A stretch of DNA of 64,000 nt from Bacteroidales bacterium (GCA_017546125.1 JAFYXO010000039.1:1-64000); one strand, 5' to 3'; shown: positions 36,123 to 46,990, counted from the first letter of the stretch. Translations and numbers: made by a program. The notes: generated by a model from the letters alone, not told the origin.

Positions 36123-37823
36123 CTATTCCGCTATCTTTTTGTCTACGACAGCAAGAATCACTTGCTCCCTTTGTTGAGCCTTGTCCGCTATCTCGGATGC
36201 TTGCTTGATAAGAGATTCAGCCACAGCACGATCCTTCAAACCTGCTGCATTGATTTTCACATTAAGGAAAGCGCCCAACACTGCAGAACGTGCAGCCAAT
36301 GCACCTACACCGGCATCAGATACTGAGTTGGGGTTACCCTCCTGAGCCATTGCCTCCACAAGGTCAAATACCTTATATGACACCTCCATTGTCTTCAATG
36401 GAACCTGAGTCGCATACAATGTGGCAGCCTGAAGAGAAGCAGCTCTGGCAGCCTTCTCCGCATCATTGCCTTTAGGCATACCGAGGGCATCCATTATCTT
36501 ATTGAAGGCATTGGTATCCTCATCCACAAGGTGCAGAAGTTCATACATAAGGGCCTCACCTTTCTCTGCCCACTCTGAGAAATAAGGACACCTTGAGTCC
36601 CATCCCGGCTTATGGGATGAAAGGTTTGCCACCATAGAACCAAGGGCTGCGCCCAATGAACCCATGTATGCAGAGATGGATCCACCGCCCGGTGCAGGCG
36701 ATTCGCGTGAAGTCTCCTCAGCAAATCCCTTGCAGGTCAAATCAACAAGTTTGGCACTCTTGTCCATATCTTCAAGGATATACTCAACCACCTTTTCTCT
36801 AGGGTTAAATGGCTTCAAATCATCCAATCCCATAGATTTTACAGCAATTTGGATAATATCTCCCTCAGGGATACCACACGAGCGTCCCTGCTTAGCAAGA
36901 TAGTGTTTGCCGGCATCTATCAATACCCTCTTAGGGATAAGACCTACAATCTCAGAACCTGTCACTCTGATACCTCGTGCATACGCTTTGTCGCACACCT
37001 CATCGAAGGCTACATGAACAGGGGTCTGAGTAATATCTGTCACATTCATAGATACCTGAGCGATTCCATATTCATCTATATACCAGCCGATCGCTTTACA
37101 ACCTTTAAGGGTACCAGGGATCCACACAGGTTCACCATTCTCGTCTTTAACCACTTTACCTACGATAGGATCACCTTCCCTCTTCTTACGACCCTTCTCA
37201 CGAACGTCAAATGCGATAGAGTTGGCCCTTCTTGTAGAGGTAGTATTCAGATTATAGTTAATGGCCACAAGGAAGTCGCGGGCACCTACTGCAGTGGCTC
37301 CTGAAAGTGCCACCCTCTTGTTGAAGGTAGCAGGACCATAGTCTGGAACACATCCACCTTCTGTAAGTCTCTTCTGTAGCCCCTCATACTCACCCGCACG
37401 ACATACTGCCAGATTTTTTCTCTCAGCACATTTTGCAGCACTCTCATAGCAGAATACAGGGATTCCAAGCTCCTCCCCTATCCTTTGACCGAGTTTGTGC
37501 GCATACTCCACACACTCCTCCATGGTAATTCCTGATACAGGTACCAAAGGACACACATCGGTAGCGCCCATACGTGGGTGTTCACCATGATGATTCCTCA
37601 TATCTATTACTTCCGAAGCCTTTTTGACAGCAAGGAAAGCAGCTTCTACCACATTCTCAGGCTCACCCACGAACGTCACTACCGTCCTGTTTGTTGCTGC
37701 ACTCGGATCGACATCCAGAAGTTTAACACCTTCTACACTCTCAATAACCGATGTAATCTGATTGATGACATCCATATCGCGTCCCTCACTGAAATTAGGG
37801 ACACATTCTATCAATTTACGCAT
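36123..37823 (-). CDS. ftcD: Bifunctional glutamate formimidoyltransferase / formimidoyl-THF cyclodeaminase
   Basis: 566 aa from the ATG at 37823 (MRKLIECVPNFSEGRD; the longer open frame adds 15 unlikely residues). Transferase domain about 1-330: VPNFSEGRD at the start, then HHGEHPRMGATDVCPLVP. Cyclodeaminase (FchA/FTCD_C) domain about 355-560: ESPAPGGGSISAYMGSLGAALG. Together they move the formimino group of formiminoglutamate onto THF and make methenyl-THF, the end of histidine degradation, feeding one-carbon metabolism with GlyA. Last gene of the hut run, 4 bp after the MBL gene. Confidence 0.93.
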   Translation of the reverse strand: MRKLIECVPNFSEGRDMDVINQITSVIESVEGVKLLDVDPSAATNRTVVTFVGEPENVVEAAFLAVKKASEVIDMRNHHGEHPRMGATDVCPLVPVSGITMEECVEYAHKLGQRIGEELGIPVFCYESAAKCAERKNLAVCRAGEYEGLQKRLTEGGCVPDYGPATFNKRVALSGATAVGARDFLVAINYNLNTTSTRRANSIAFDVREKGRKKREGDPIVGKVVKDENGEPVWIPGTLKGCKAIGWYIDEYGIAQVSMNVTDITQTPVHVAFDEVCDKAYARGIRVTGSEIVGLIPKRVLIDAGKHYLAKQGRSCGIPEGDIIQIAVKSMGLDDLKPFNPREKVVEYILEDMDKSAKLVDLTCKGFAEETSRESPAPGGGSISAYMGSLGAALGSMVANLSSHKPGWDSRCPYFSEWAEKGEALMYELLHLVDEDTNAFNKIMDALGMPKGNDAEKAARAASLQAATLYATQVPLKTMEVSYKVFDLVEAMAQEGNPNSVSDAGVGALAARSAVLGAFLNVKINAAGLKDRAVAESLIKQASEIADKAQQREQVILAVVDKKIAE

Positions 37824-37827
37824 ATGT

Positions 37828-38481
37828 TTAAGCTTTATTAGGGTCAATGAATATGATATCTTTATCAAGTCTTGCTGACAATGCAGGATAATCTATCTCG
37901 AAATAGTGGATAGGGTACAGCACTGCAGGTTTGAGCTGGTTTGCCAGCCCCACAAATTCATCATCTGTCATGGTGTAAGGGAGATTTTTGGGCAGGAAGG
38001 CGATATCGAGCTTTGGCAGCTCCTTCATCTCCTCTATAGGCTCAGTATCTCCTGCCACATATACTTTGTAACCTCCGAAGTCGAAAAGATAGCCGTTTCC
38101 GAACCCTTTTGGATGAAAATGGTTGCCATCCTCATTGCGGCGCTCAATATTATAAGCAGGAACTGCATATATCTTGATTCCATCCCATTCGCAAGAATCA
38201 CCATTTGCAAGGGGGATATACCTATGATCCACTTTGCCTATACTTTCACTCACGATAAAGGCTGTATCGGTAGCCAATATCTCATTAAATGCCTTAGGGT
38301 CATAGTGGTCATAATGATCGTGAGTCGAGAGGATAAGGTCTGCCTCATCCATTCCTGTATAATCTGTCACCTCACTATATGGATCTACATAGATATTCTT
38401 TCCATTAATCTGAAAAAGTAAAGATGCGTGCCCAAAAACTTTCACTTTAAGCTCGCCAAGTGGGGTTTTATAACTGTTCAT
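37828..38481 (-). CDS. MBL-fold hydrolase (UlaG-like) inside the hut operon
   Basis: 217 aa metallo-beta-lactamase fold. The first metal motif is HDHYDH (54-59); later H in VAGDTEP-type and IHYFEI segments fit the remaining ligands. Related to UlaG/YtnP-like proteins. It lies between hutI and ftcD with short gaps (30 and 4 bp), and so is probably cotranscribed, but no step of histidine breakdown is known to need it. Possible roles are lactone or amide cleavage. The function is not known. Confidence 0.75.
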   Translation of the reverse strand: MNSYKTPLGELKVKVFGHASLLFQINGKNIYVDPYSEVTDYTGMDEADLILSTHDHYDHYDPKAFNEILATDTAFIVSESIGKVDHRYIPLANGDSCEWDGIKIYAVPAYNIERRNEDGNHFHPKGFGNGYLFDFGGYKVYVAGDTEPIEEMKELPKLDIAFLPKNLPYTMTDDEFVGLANQLKPAVLYPIHYFEIDYPALSARLDKDIIFIDPNKA

Positions 38482-38511
38482 AATTCTTATATTTTTTCAA
38501 ATTTAATAAAA

Positions 38512-39765
38512 TTATCCGACAATCTTTCCATTCAGGATAACAGTATCCACCAATGGAGTCGAGAATGAATATGGGAGAAACTCATACGACGGCACCTCCT
38601 TGGTAATAAAGACATTCGCCACCTTTCCCGCAGTTATGGATCCCAGACTCTTGTCCACATCCATCGCAAAGGCGCCATTTATAGTGGCAGCATTTATCAC
38701 CTCCTCCGGGAACATCTTCATCTTCAAACACCCGAGTGCCATCATGAACTTCATATCGCCACAAGGGCAGGAACCCGGGTTATAGTTTGATGCTATCGCA
38801 ATTGGGAGGCCGTAGTTTATCATTGCCCTAGCTGGGGCAAAATCCATCTCAAGGAAGAAAGTCGCACCCGGCAACAGGGTGGCAATGGTATCCGAATGGC
38901 GGAGTGCTTCAAACTCATCCACACCGGTAAATTCAAGGTGATCCACACTTCTGGCATTGTATTTTACACCCACCTGCACACCTCCGGAAAAACTCATCTG
39001 GTTTGCGTGCACTTTAGGCCTCATCCCATACTTTATACCTGCCTCGAAAATCCTGCACGAGTCCTCAACTGTAAAAAATCCCTCCTCGCAGAATATATCG
39101 ACATACTCGGCAAGCCCCTCGGCCGCCACCGCAGGTATCATCTCCCTGACAATTTCATCCACATACTCCCCCCTCCTGCCGGCATATCTGGCTGGAACGG
39201 CGTGCGCTCCCAAGAAAGTCCTCTTCACCGTAAGTGGGGTCTCCTCCTCCACCCTTTTGGCTACTCTCAGCATCTTGATCTCATCCTCAAGGGTAAGTCC
39301 ATAGCCGCTTTTGATCTCCACGGCACCTGTACCAAAGGCAATGATCTCCTGTGCCCTCACCTTCGCCTGGGCAAAAAGATCAGACTCCGATGTATTGTGA
39401 AGAAGCTCTACCGAATTCAATATTCCCCCACCCCTACGGGCTATCTCCTGATATGAAAGCCCTCTGATCTTGTCCATAAACTCTATCTCGCGGCTCCCGG
39501 CATACACCAGATGGGTATGCGAATCGCAATAAGAGGGGAACACCATCTTCCCTTTTGCATCTATCACCTTGTCCGATTGCCCTTCAAGCTCCGAGATATT
39601 GGCTGAAGAACAAACTCCGTAGGCAGATATTACCCCATCCTCAATTACAAGATAGGCATCATCCAAGGTAGGAAGAATCCCCAGCTCACCTCCATTCAAG
39701 GGACGAAGGGGCGACTCATCACGAACGTTGATGAGTTTTTTGATATTTTTAATCAAGAGCTTCAT
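38512..39765 (-). CDS. hutI: Imidazolonepropionase
   Basis: 417 aa amidohydrolase. Metal motif SHTHLVYAG in the N-terminal third (relatives: HTH), GSREIEFMDKIRG, the segment KSGYGLTLEDEIKML, and HANQMSF with DHLEFTG carrying further ligands. It opens imidazolonepropionate to formiminoglutamate. 3 bp after hutH. Downstream genes make the rest of the pathway. Confidence 0.94.
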   Translation of the reverse strand: MKLLIKNIKKLINVRDESPLRPLNGGELGILPTLDDAYLVIEDGVISAYGVCSSANISELEGQSDKVIDAKGKMVFPSYCDSHTHLVYAGSREIEFMDKIRGLSYQEIARRGGGILNSVELLHNTSESDLFAQAKVRAQEIIAFGTGAVEIKSGYGLTLEDEIKMLRVAKRVEEETPLTVKRTFLGAHAVPARYAGRRGEYVDEIVREMIPAVAAEGLAEYVDIFCEEGFFTVEDSCRIFEAGIKYGMRPKVHANQMSFSGGVQVGVKYNARSVDHLEFTGVDEFEALRHSDTIATLLPGATFFLEMDFAPARAMINYGLPIAIASNYNPGSCPCGDMKFMMALGCLKMKMFPEEVINAATINGAFAMDVDKSLGSITAGKVANVFITKEVPSYEFLPYSFSTPLVDTVILNGKIVG

Positions 39766-39768
39766 ACT

Positions 39769-41256
39769 CTAGAATTTATAATTTCTGATAAAGTCTACCG
39801 AATTGGCAATATGGGTATACATAACCTCGTCCTCATCTATAAATGGGACTACCTGACGATACTCTGCCACAAATTTCTCCAGTATATCGGAAGATTTTAG
39901 CGGTCTGCGGAAATCAAGGGCCTGTGCACCATTAAAGAGCTCTATAGCCAATATCTTCTCAACATTGATTACCACATTCACACATTTGGTAGCTGCGTTT
40001 GCACCCATACTTACATGGTCCTCCTGTCCTTGTGATGAATCCAATGTATCGACACAGCAAGGTGTACAGAACTGTTTGTTCTGGCTCACTACTGATGCCT
40101 GTGCATATTGTGGAATCATGAAACCGGAATTGAGGCCTGAATGGGCTACAAGGAATGAAGGGAGGCCACGCTTGCCCGAAATAAGCTGGTATGTCCTGCG
40201 CTCAGAGATAGAACCAAGCTCAGCCATCGCTATAGCCAGAAAATCGAGAGCCAAAGCCAATGGCTGGCCATGGAAATTGCCGGCAGAGACCACAAGATCC
40301 TCATCGGGAAGGATGGTAGGGTTATCGGTGGCACTATTCAACTCTGTCACAAACACCTTCTCTGCATAGTCGATAGCATCTTTGGATGCTCCATGTACCT
40401 GAGGAATACATCTGAAAGAGTATGGATCCTGAACGTGCTCCTTGCGACGGGCTATAATCTCACTCCCTGCAAGAAGCTCCCTCATATGTCTTGCAGTATC
40501 CAACTGACCCTTGTGTGGTCTTACCTGATGAACACCATCTGTAAACGGCTCTATCCTGCCATCAAATGCCTCAAGTGAGACAGCACCTATCTGATCTGCC
40601 AGAAGGGAGAGTTTCTTGGCATGGTGCAGTGACCATAGTGCATGGGCCAGCATAAACTGGGTACCGTTCAACAGAGCCAAACCCTCTTTGGATGCCAGTG
40701 TAAGGGGCTCCCAGCCGAAGATCGCATTCACCTCTTGTGCAGACATCCTCTTTCCTTGATAATTGACCTCACCCAAGCCCAATAGAGGAAGACACATATT
40801 GGCCAGCGGAGCCAAATCACCGGATGCTCCCAAAGAGCCTTGTTTATATACAATAGGGTATACACCCTCGTTGAAGAAATCCACCAATCTCTGTACTGTC
40901 TCCACCTGTGCTCCTGAGAAACCATAAGACAACGATTTGACCTTTAGGGCAAGCATCAGTCTCACAATCTCCTCCGACACCTCTTCACCCAATCCACAAG
41001 CGTGTGACATCACAAGATTTTTCTGCAATTTTGAAAGATTCTCCTTATCGACAGAGACATTGCATAAAGAGCCGAAACCGGTAGTCACACCATATATGGG
41101 CTCTACCTGACTCTCCATCCTTTTATCCAAATATTCACGGCACTTATGGATTCTCTCTATAGCCTCTTGTCCAAGAACCAATTTACAATCCTTCTTGAAA
41201 AGGAGTTCAACATCCTCCATTGAGTGTTGTTTTACATCGATATTAAAAACTTTCAT
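39769..41256 (-). CDS. hutH: Histidine ammonia-lyase
   Basis: 495 aa from the ATG at 41256 (a longer frame to 41295 runs into the upstream gene). The MIO cofactor triad A144-S145-G146 is in GSLGASGDLAP. YGVTTGFG, the family signature, is at about 55. It converts histidine to urocanate. Its start is only 11 bp after the ostA-like stop codon, so it may be transcribed with the envelope genes. The next enzyme, urocanase (hutU), is absent from this window. Confidence 0.95.
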   Translation of the reverse strand: MKVFNIDVKQHSMEDVELLFKKDCKLVLGQEAIERIHKCREYLDKRMESQVEPIYGVTTGFGSLCNVSVDKENLSKLQKNLVMSHACGLGEEVSEEIVRLMLALKVKSLSYGFSGAQVETVQRLVDFFNEGVYPIVYKQGSLGASGDLAPLANMCLPLLGLGEVNYQGKRMSAQEVNAIFGWEPLTLASKEGLALLNGTQFMLAHALWSLHHAKKLSLLADQIGAVSLEAFDGRIEPFTDGVHQVRPHKGQLDTARHMRELLAGSEIIARRKEHVQDPYSFRCIPQVHGASKDAIDYAEKVFVTELNSATDNPTILPDEDLVVSAGNFHGQPLALALDFLAIAMAELGSISERRTYQLISGKRGLPSFLVAHSGLNSGFMIPQYAQASVVSQNKQFCTPCCVDTLDSSQGQEDHVSMGANAATKCVNVVINVEKILAIELFNGAQALDFRRPLKSSDILEKFVAEYRQVVPFIDEDEVMYTHIANSVDFIRNYKF

Positions 41257-41267
41257 ATTGTGTATTG

Positions 41268-43280
41268 TTATCTTATAGATGACTTCCAAATCCAAACCTC
41301 ACGGCCCCTTATCTCCTCCATTATACCTTCAATATATCCGGGGAAATACTTGGCTGTACGATCAAAAAGAGGATAGTAGGGACTTTCCAGTGTATATTGC
41401 CTTCTGGACGGTCTGATAGAGACTTGAGTAAGATCAAATCTGTCTACAGGTCTCTCATCTCCCCTCCAGTTGAAACCTTTCAATCTATGATCCTCCTGTG
41501 TCATATCCTCTACAGGATACATATTGCTCTTTACAGACTCGAAGTAGTAGTTTTTCTGCACATTTCCATCTTTCATTATAGAAGATATGATTTTGCAATC
41601 CTTCATATTTGCATACGCAATCACCGTACTGTCAGGAATATAGATAAGCATTTGCGCCCCACCCAAAGCATCAAAACGGGAAATCTCACCATCCTCAAAG
41701 AAACCGGCCATCTCCGGTGCCTTAATCTGGTTATAGAAATCCTCGGAGTCATAGGATGCGAGGAAACCATTGCCAAGCAAAAGACCTTTTTTCATCTCAC
41801 CATCCTTGATTACTATCTGCATACTGTCTGCAGTGAGCTGGTTTTTAATCTCGTTCCAGATAACAGGATCCTTGAAGAGTCTTGCCATAGAGTCAAGATC
41901 ACTATAAAGAAGTGAATCACATTTGATCTGATTATTGCTCTTGAAGATCAGCACATGGTGGTATGCCTCCATAAACTTTATTTCGGTGGTATCCAGAGGC
42001 TCCACTTTAAGTGAATCGATAGCGATGGAGTCGCTTATCATGAGAGAGTCTGCTACCATAACAGAATCCCGGACCAAAGCAGATGTCCGAACCAAAGCAG
42101 ATTCATTCACATTGACAGAGTCACTAACCGTCAGAGACCCGGAATCGATAGGAGCCCTTTTGGGTGGAGTCTTGCCACCTCCTAAATTAGGGGTATTTTT
42201 GGCATCCTCAGCCGCCTTTTGCTCTGCTTTCTGCTTACGGATATTGGCTACAGGGTCCACCATTGCCAACTCTTTTCGTTCTTGGGCAGATGCCTTAAGG
42301 AGGCTGTCAACTTCATACATCCTCTGTGTATAATAGTGTAGGGTATCTGCAGCGACAAATACGCTGTCCACCACATTATCCTCTTCAACCAAAAGGACCA
42401 TTATCGGACTTTGGGTCACCTTGACACTGCGGGGTTCATTGAAGGATTCAAGATGATTGCCAAAGATAAATGCACCATCCACAGTATCTGTAATCTGAAT
42501 ATTACCCTTCAAAATGGTGTGGTTTGCCATTCTGTCAAAGAAAAGATCCTCACACCACAACTCATACTCTTTGGTCTGGCCATAAACCTCCTTGTCAAAA
42601 TAGAGAGTCTCATTGGATCTGTTATACCACCCTCCATTGGCAGAGAAATAGTTCTGCTTTTTCCACCCCATGGTGTTCTCACTGAAATACGCTGTCTCAA
42701 GATCTGTACGGTATCTTATTACATCTGAGACGAAAAAGAGTGAATCTGAAAACATCTGCACCTCATCCACAAAAGTGAAGAGATTTTTCTTCGATTCGTA
42801 TGTACCATCCACACTCTCTATCACATTTCCTGTAGAGTCCCTCATGCTTGCCCCGTGATAGAAAAATGCTATACTGTCTTTGGTATTGTAATCCAGATAC
42901 TCAGTTCTAAGGGCATTCCCCTTGTCATCCTTAAGTTCCACAAGAGAGCCCCTGAACTGTGCCAGATCCTGGTTTATAATGTAATGGAGCCTGTCCCCTG
43001 TGAGGAGTGTATTCTCCTGAATTATCTGGACATGACCGATAGCATCCACGAAATCCTTATCGACATTCCAGAATGCTGTATCGCATATAAGATAGGTGTT
43101 GTTATGAAGAAATCTTGCAGGTCCCTCAACCTTTCTGCACGCCTCACCATTTATATCCACCAATTGGATTTTCTTGGCACTTAACAGGCGGATAAGGCTA
43201 TCCGACTCCTCCTTGCCCTGAGAAAATGCTAATGTGGAGAAGAGGCTTATTAAGATTAGTATGAGAGTTGCCCTCTTCAT
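41268..43280 (-). CDS. OstA/LptA-like periplasmic protein
   Basis: 670 aa from the ATG at 43280, which shares one base with the surA stop (TAATG). Signal peptide about 1-20. An OstA-like beta-jellyroll region with repeated VDINGEACRKVEG, LTGDRLHY and LYFDKEVYG-type strands spans about 30-310. A charged linker (about 330-425) has the repetitive segments SVNVNESALVRTSALVRDSV and SLMISDSI, and a further OstA-like part follows to the C-terminus. OstA/LptA proteins bridge LPS transport across the periplasm. Proteins of this size with a proline/charged linker are usual in Bacteroidota; the exact partner is unknown. Confidence 0.75.
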   Translation of the reverse strand: MKRATLILILISLFSTLAFSQGKEESDSLIRLLSAKKIQLVDINGEACRKVEGPARFLHNNTYLICDTAFWNVDKDFVDAIGHVQIIQENTLLTGDRLHYIINQDLAQFRGSLVELKDDKGNALRTEYLDYNTKDSIAFFYHGASMRDSTGNVIESVDGTYESKKNLFTFVDEVQMFSDSLFFVSDVIRYRTDLETAYFSENTMGWKKQNYFSANGGWYNRSNETLYFDKEVYGQTKEYELWCEDLFFDRMANHTILKGNIQITDTVDGAFIFGNHLESFNEPRSVKVTQSPIMVLLVEEDNVVDSVFVAADTLHYYTQRMYEVDSLLKASAQERKELAMVDPVANIRKQKAEQKAAEDAKNTPNLGGGKTPPKRAPIDSGSLTVSDSVNVNESALVRTSALVRDSVMVADSLMISDSIAIDSLKVEPLDTTEIKFMEAYHHVLIFKSNNQIKCDSLLYSDLDSMARLFKDPVIWNEIKNQLTADSMQIVIKDGEMKKGLLLGNGFLASYDSEDFYNQIKAPEMAGFFEDGEISRFDALGGAQMLIYIPDSTVIAYANMKDCKIISSIMKDGNVQKNYYFESVKSNMYPVEDMTQEDHRLKGFNWRGDERPVDRFDLTQVSIRPSRRQYTLESPYYPLFDRTAKYFPGYIEGIMEEIRGREVWIWKSSIR

Positions 43281-44650
43281 TATTTGATCCAACCCTCTCT
43301 TTCAAAATCACAGTTATGGAACAATGGGTCTACAACAATATATGTTGTTTTGATCTTTTCTTTGAGGAATTTGTCTATAGCTTTTTGTGCCTGAGCACTG
43401 TTTGCAACATTCTGTAGAATACTGAAATCATCATCAAATGTTGCCACGTGCGAAGGGATTATCTTCTCAAGCTTGATAATTTTATATATGGTATTACCGC
43501 TACGACCCTCATTGTCCAAAGATTCGAATGGGTTTGAGATGTCTCCCACTTTCATATCTTTAAGCACTGCATAGTCGGCAGGTTTAAGCTGGTCTTTCTC
43601 AAAAAGTGTAGAACCTGTATTCTGATCCGCCATCAAACCTCCGTTTGTACGTGAGTACTGATCTTGAGAGTGTATCCTGGCAGCAAGGAAGAATGAAATA
43701 CTGTCATTCACGATAGCTGTTTTGATGCTGTCAAGGGTCTTGAATGCCTTGGTTCTGTCATCTGCTGTATATTTTGGCTTGATGAGGATGTGGCGGGCAT
43801 TGAACATATCCCCCTCCTTCTTAATCATCTGAATGATATGGAAACCGTCAGGGGTCTCTACGATAGGTGACACCTGGCCATCTTTAAGTGCCATGGCCGC
43901 ATCAGAGAATGCCGGCCAGAAAATGGTTTTTGATGCCATACCAAGTTCACCACCTTTAGTGGCACTTCCAGGGTCCTCAGAATAGAATGTTGCCAACATA
44001 CTGAAGCTCTCACCTTTAAGAATTCTCTCCCTGAACTCCAAAAGCTGCTCTTTAACTTGAACCTTAGCCCTCTCTGTATCGGGATATTTCACAATCTGAC
44101 TGAGCTGATACTGGGTAGATATGACAGGAAGGCTGTCTTTAGATGTCTTCTCATAGAACTCTTTGATCTGCTGAGGAGTCAGCTCAACAGCTGTAGCGTG
44201 TACTTTGGACTGCATATCCTGAGTCAATGATTGCTCAGTGATAATCTCTCTCCAGTCCTCCCTCAACTCATATAGAGTCTTGCCAAAGTACTCTTCAGCT
44301 TTTTTCTCACCTCCGAGCTGAGTCAAAACAGTGTTCATTCTATTATCGAGGTTTGCCTCAATCATACTGGTGTTAGCCACCAGACTGTCTATTCTGGCTT
44401 GTGCCAGGAATAGTTTGGACATCATCATCTGCTCTAAGACCTGACATCTGAGGTTTCTGTCAGAATAGTGACCTTGAAATTGGAGCATTTCTACTTCCTG
44501 CTCGATTTGAGACAAAAGGATCATCTCATTTCCCACCACCGCTACTGTCTTATCGATTAGACCATTTTCATATTTCTGGCCATAAGCAGAAAATGTGGCG
44601 AAACATAAAACAGTGGCTAGTACCCAAAAAATCTTTTTAGTCATTATCAT
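43280..44650 (-). CDS. surA: SurA-type periplasmic peptidyl-prolyl isomerase
   Basis: 456 aa; signal peptide about 1-24 (an ATG two codons later, 44644, is equally possible). N-terminal SurA chaperone region (about 28-170; VGNEMILLSQIEQEVEMLQFQG) followed by two parvulin-type PPIC domains (about 175-275; about 280-395, with FNARHILIKPKYTADDR). It assists folding of outer-membrane proteins. Overlaps the upstream lipoprotein by 14 bp and the ostA-like gene by 1 bp. Confidence 0.88.
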   Translation of the reverse strand: MIMTKKIFWVLATVLCFATFSAYGQKYENGLIDKTVAVVGNEMILLSQIEQEVEMLQFQGHYSDRNLRCQVLEQMMMSKLFLAQARIDSLVANTSMIEANLDNRMNTVLTQLGGEKKAEEYFGKTLYELREDWREIITEQSLTQDMQSKVHATAVELTPQQIKEFYEKTSKDSLPVISTQYQLSQIVKYPDTERAKVQVKEQLLEFRERILKGESFSMLATFYSEDPGSATKGGELGMASKTIFWPAFSDAAMALKDGQVSPIVETPDGFHIIQMIKKEGDMFNARHILIKPKYTADDRTKAFKTLDSIKTAIVNDSISFFLAARIHSQDQYSRTNGGLMADQNTGSTLFEKDQLKPADYAVLKDMKVGDISNPFESLDNEGRSGNTIYKIIKLEKIIPSHVATFDDDFSILQNVANSAQAQKAIDKFLKEKIKTTYIVVDPLFHNCDFEREGWIK

Positions 44651-45497
44651 TGGAATAGATTACAAGTTTATTATTGTTCAAGGCATCCTCTAGCAGATTT
44701 CGTTCCAAATTTGCTATCAACTCCTGTTTTCTTTTACTAAGTATTGACTCTTTAATTATATTGATATTATAATCGTATGGGGTGATTTCTCCCCCTTTTA
44801 CCCTTTCATAAACACGGACCAGATATAGAAAATTCCCCTTCTCAAGTTCGATATAGTGGTGCTTGTCCAGAATCTGTTCACATTGCGAAAGTTCCTCCCC
44901 TATCTCCTTGGCCACATGGCTGAGCGGAACCCAATCCATATTGAAGTCTGTGTATTTGTCTGCCGAATTGCCCGAAAGCTCTGCTACCTTATCCAAATCC
45001 TCCACTTTCATCGATTTGTAGAGTTTTTTCACCAGCTGGGCATTTGGTGAAGCGGCATTGATCTTTATGTAGCGGGCCTTTACTATCGAGCAATGGCTGG
45101 TGTATGAAGCCTTATGCAGTTCATAATAATCACGGCACTCATCCTCAGTTATCAGAGTGTCCAAATTCTTGTCCACATACAGCTTCTCATAGCGGTATAC
45201 CAAAAGAGAGGTCTTGTAGTCATTCAAGGCCTGCTCGATATCCTTGTCCTCTCTTGAAAGGCGTTCTTCCGCATTTGAGAGGAGTATCTTCTTGGTAGCC
45301 CAACTATTCACATATTGCATCACTATAGCGGCACTATCTTCGGGAGAGACCCCTTTAGGGACCAGTCCCTCGATATCTTTCTGGTAGAGGACATTGGTTC
45401 CTACCCTTGCTACCACATCACCATTGAGCACACTGTCTATAAAAGTACAGGAGCCCAATAGCGATAGCAATAGTATAGGTAGGATCAATCTCTTCAT
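44637..45497 (-). CDS. Lipoprotein resembling the SurA/PrsA chaperone N-terminal region
   Basis: 286 aa with lipobox LGSC (C17). The rest is mostly helical and resembles the chaperone part of parvulin proteins (VARVGTNVLYQKDIEGLVP; EDECRDYYELHKASY) without an obvious intact parvulin core. It lies directly after guaB (3 bp) and overlaps surA, so it is probably an outer-membrane-assembly chaperone (inference). Confidence 0.65.
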   Translation of the reverse strand: MKRLILPILLLSLLGSCTFIDSVLNGDVVARVGTNVLYQKDIEGLVPKGVSPEDSAAIVMQYVNSWATKKILLSNAEERLSREDKDIEQALNDYKTSLLVYRYEKLYVDKNLDTLITEDECRDYYELHKASYTSHCSIVKARYIKINAASPNAQLVKKLYKSMKVEDLDKVAELSGNSADKYTDFNMDWVPLSHVAKEIGEELSQCEQILDKHHYIELEKGNFLYLVRVYERVKGGEITPYDYNINIIKESILSKRKQELIANLERNLLEDALNNNKLVIYSNDND

Positions 45498-45500
45498 AAA

Positions 45501-46970
45501 TTACCTGCTATAGTTAGGTGCTTCTCTGGTGATTGTCACATCGTGAGGGTGATTCTCAGCAAATCCTGCAGCAGTTACCCTTACGAATTTTGCAGTGCGA
45601 AGCTCATCAAGATTGTAGGCACCTACATAACCCATACCGGCTCTAAGTCCACCAACAAGCTGATAAACCACCTCTTTGAGGGTACCCTTATAAGGAACTT
45701 GTGCCACGATTCCTTCTGGAACAAGCTTCTTGATATCCTCTTCCATATCCTGGAAGTATCTGTCTTTCGAACCTTTCTGCATAGCTTCGAGAGAACCCAT
45801 ACCTCTATATGATTTGAATTTTCTACCATTAAGGATGATAGTCTCACCTGGAGACTCCTCAACACCGGCAAATAGAGAACCTGCCATAACGGTACTTGCA
45901 CCACCTGCCAATGCTTTAACGATATCACCTGAATATCTGATACCACCATCTGCAATGATAGGAATACCGGTACCTTTAAGTGCATCTGCCGCCAACATGA
46001 TAGCTGAAAGCTGAGGCATACCCACACCAGCCACTACACGGGTAGTACAGATAGAACCAGGGCCGATACCCACTTTAACAGCATCCACACCACACTCATA
46101 CAAAGCTCTTGCAGCCTCGCCTGTAGCAATATTACCTGCTACGATCTGAAGATTAGGGAATGCGGCACGTACTTTTCTGATGGTCTGAAGAACAAACTCA
46201 GAGTGACCGTGAGCTGTATCCAAAACGATAGCATCTGCCTCAACTGATACGATCTGCTCAACTTTCTCAAGTGTATCTGAGTTGATACCCATAGCTGCTG
46301 CGACCAAAAGACGACCTTTTGAATCTTTACTTGCAGTAGGATTGTCTTTAATCTTCATGATATCCTTGTATGTGATAAGACCGGCAAGCTTGCCATTGTT
46401 ATCAACAACAAGAAGTTTCTCAATTTTGTTTCTCCTTAGAAGTTCTGTAGCTTCAGCCAAATCATAACCCTTAGTGGTGGTAACAAGGTTCTCCTTGGTC
46501 ATCACCTCATAAATAGGTGTTCTCATGTTGTCCTGGAAGCGAAGGTCCCTGTTGGTCACGATACCACACAATGTACCTTTCTCGTCCACTACAGGGATAC
46601 CACCGATATGGTTCTCCTTCATAAGACGGAGAGCATCACCAACATTGGCATTCTCCCTGATGGTGATAGGATCATAGATCATACCGTTTTCAGCCCTCTT
46701 TACCTTTCTCACCTGCTCCATCTGTGCCTCAATAGGCATATTCTTATGGATAACACCGATACCACCCTCTCTTGCTATTGCGATAGCCATACCAGCTTCA
46801 GTCACTGTATCCATAGCTGCAGATACAAGTGGTGTGTGAAGCTTGATTTCTCTTGTAAAGTTAGTATTGAAATCTACAGTCCTGGGAAGTACCTCTGAGT
46901 GAGCAGGAATCAGCAACACATCATCAAAGGTCAAACCTTCTATAATAGGCTCTCTTGTATATGTTTGCAT
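45501..46970 (-). CDS. guaB: IMP dehydrogenase
   Basis: 489 aa. Two CBS domains (about 100-205) are inserted in the TIM barrel; catalytic C308 is in GSICTT and the flap and R/E residues follow ([11 protein letters not shown]). First committed step of GMP synthesis. It heads the run guaB / lipoprotein / surA / ostA. A hairpin (46991-47019) precedes it. Confidence 0.96.
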   Translation of the reverse strand: MQTYTREPIIEGLTFDDVLLIPAHSEVLPRTVDFNTNFTREIKLHTPLVSAAMDTVTEAGMAIAIAREGGIGVIHKNMPIEAQMEQVRKVKRAENGMIYDPITIRENANVGDALRLMKENHIGGIPVVDEKGTLCGIVTNRDLRFQDNMRTPIYEVMTKENLVTTTKGYDLAEATELLRRNKIEKLLVVDNNGKLAGLITYKDIMKIKDNPTASKDSKGRLLVAAAMGINSDTLEKVEQIVSVEADAIVLDTAHGHSEFVLQTIRKVRAAFPNLQIVAGNIATGEAARALYECGVDAVKVGIGPGSICTTRVVAGVGMPQLSAIMLAADALKGTGIPIIADGGIRYSGDIVKALAGGASTVMAGSLFAGVEESPGETIILNGRKFKSYRGMGSLEAMQKGSKDRYFQDMEEDIKKLVPEGIVAQVPYKGTLKEVVYQLVGGLRAGMGYVGAYNLDELRTAKFVRVTAAGFAENHPHDVTITREAPNYSR

Positions 46971-46990
46971 ATATATATTTTCTTTACCAA

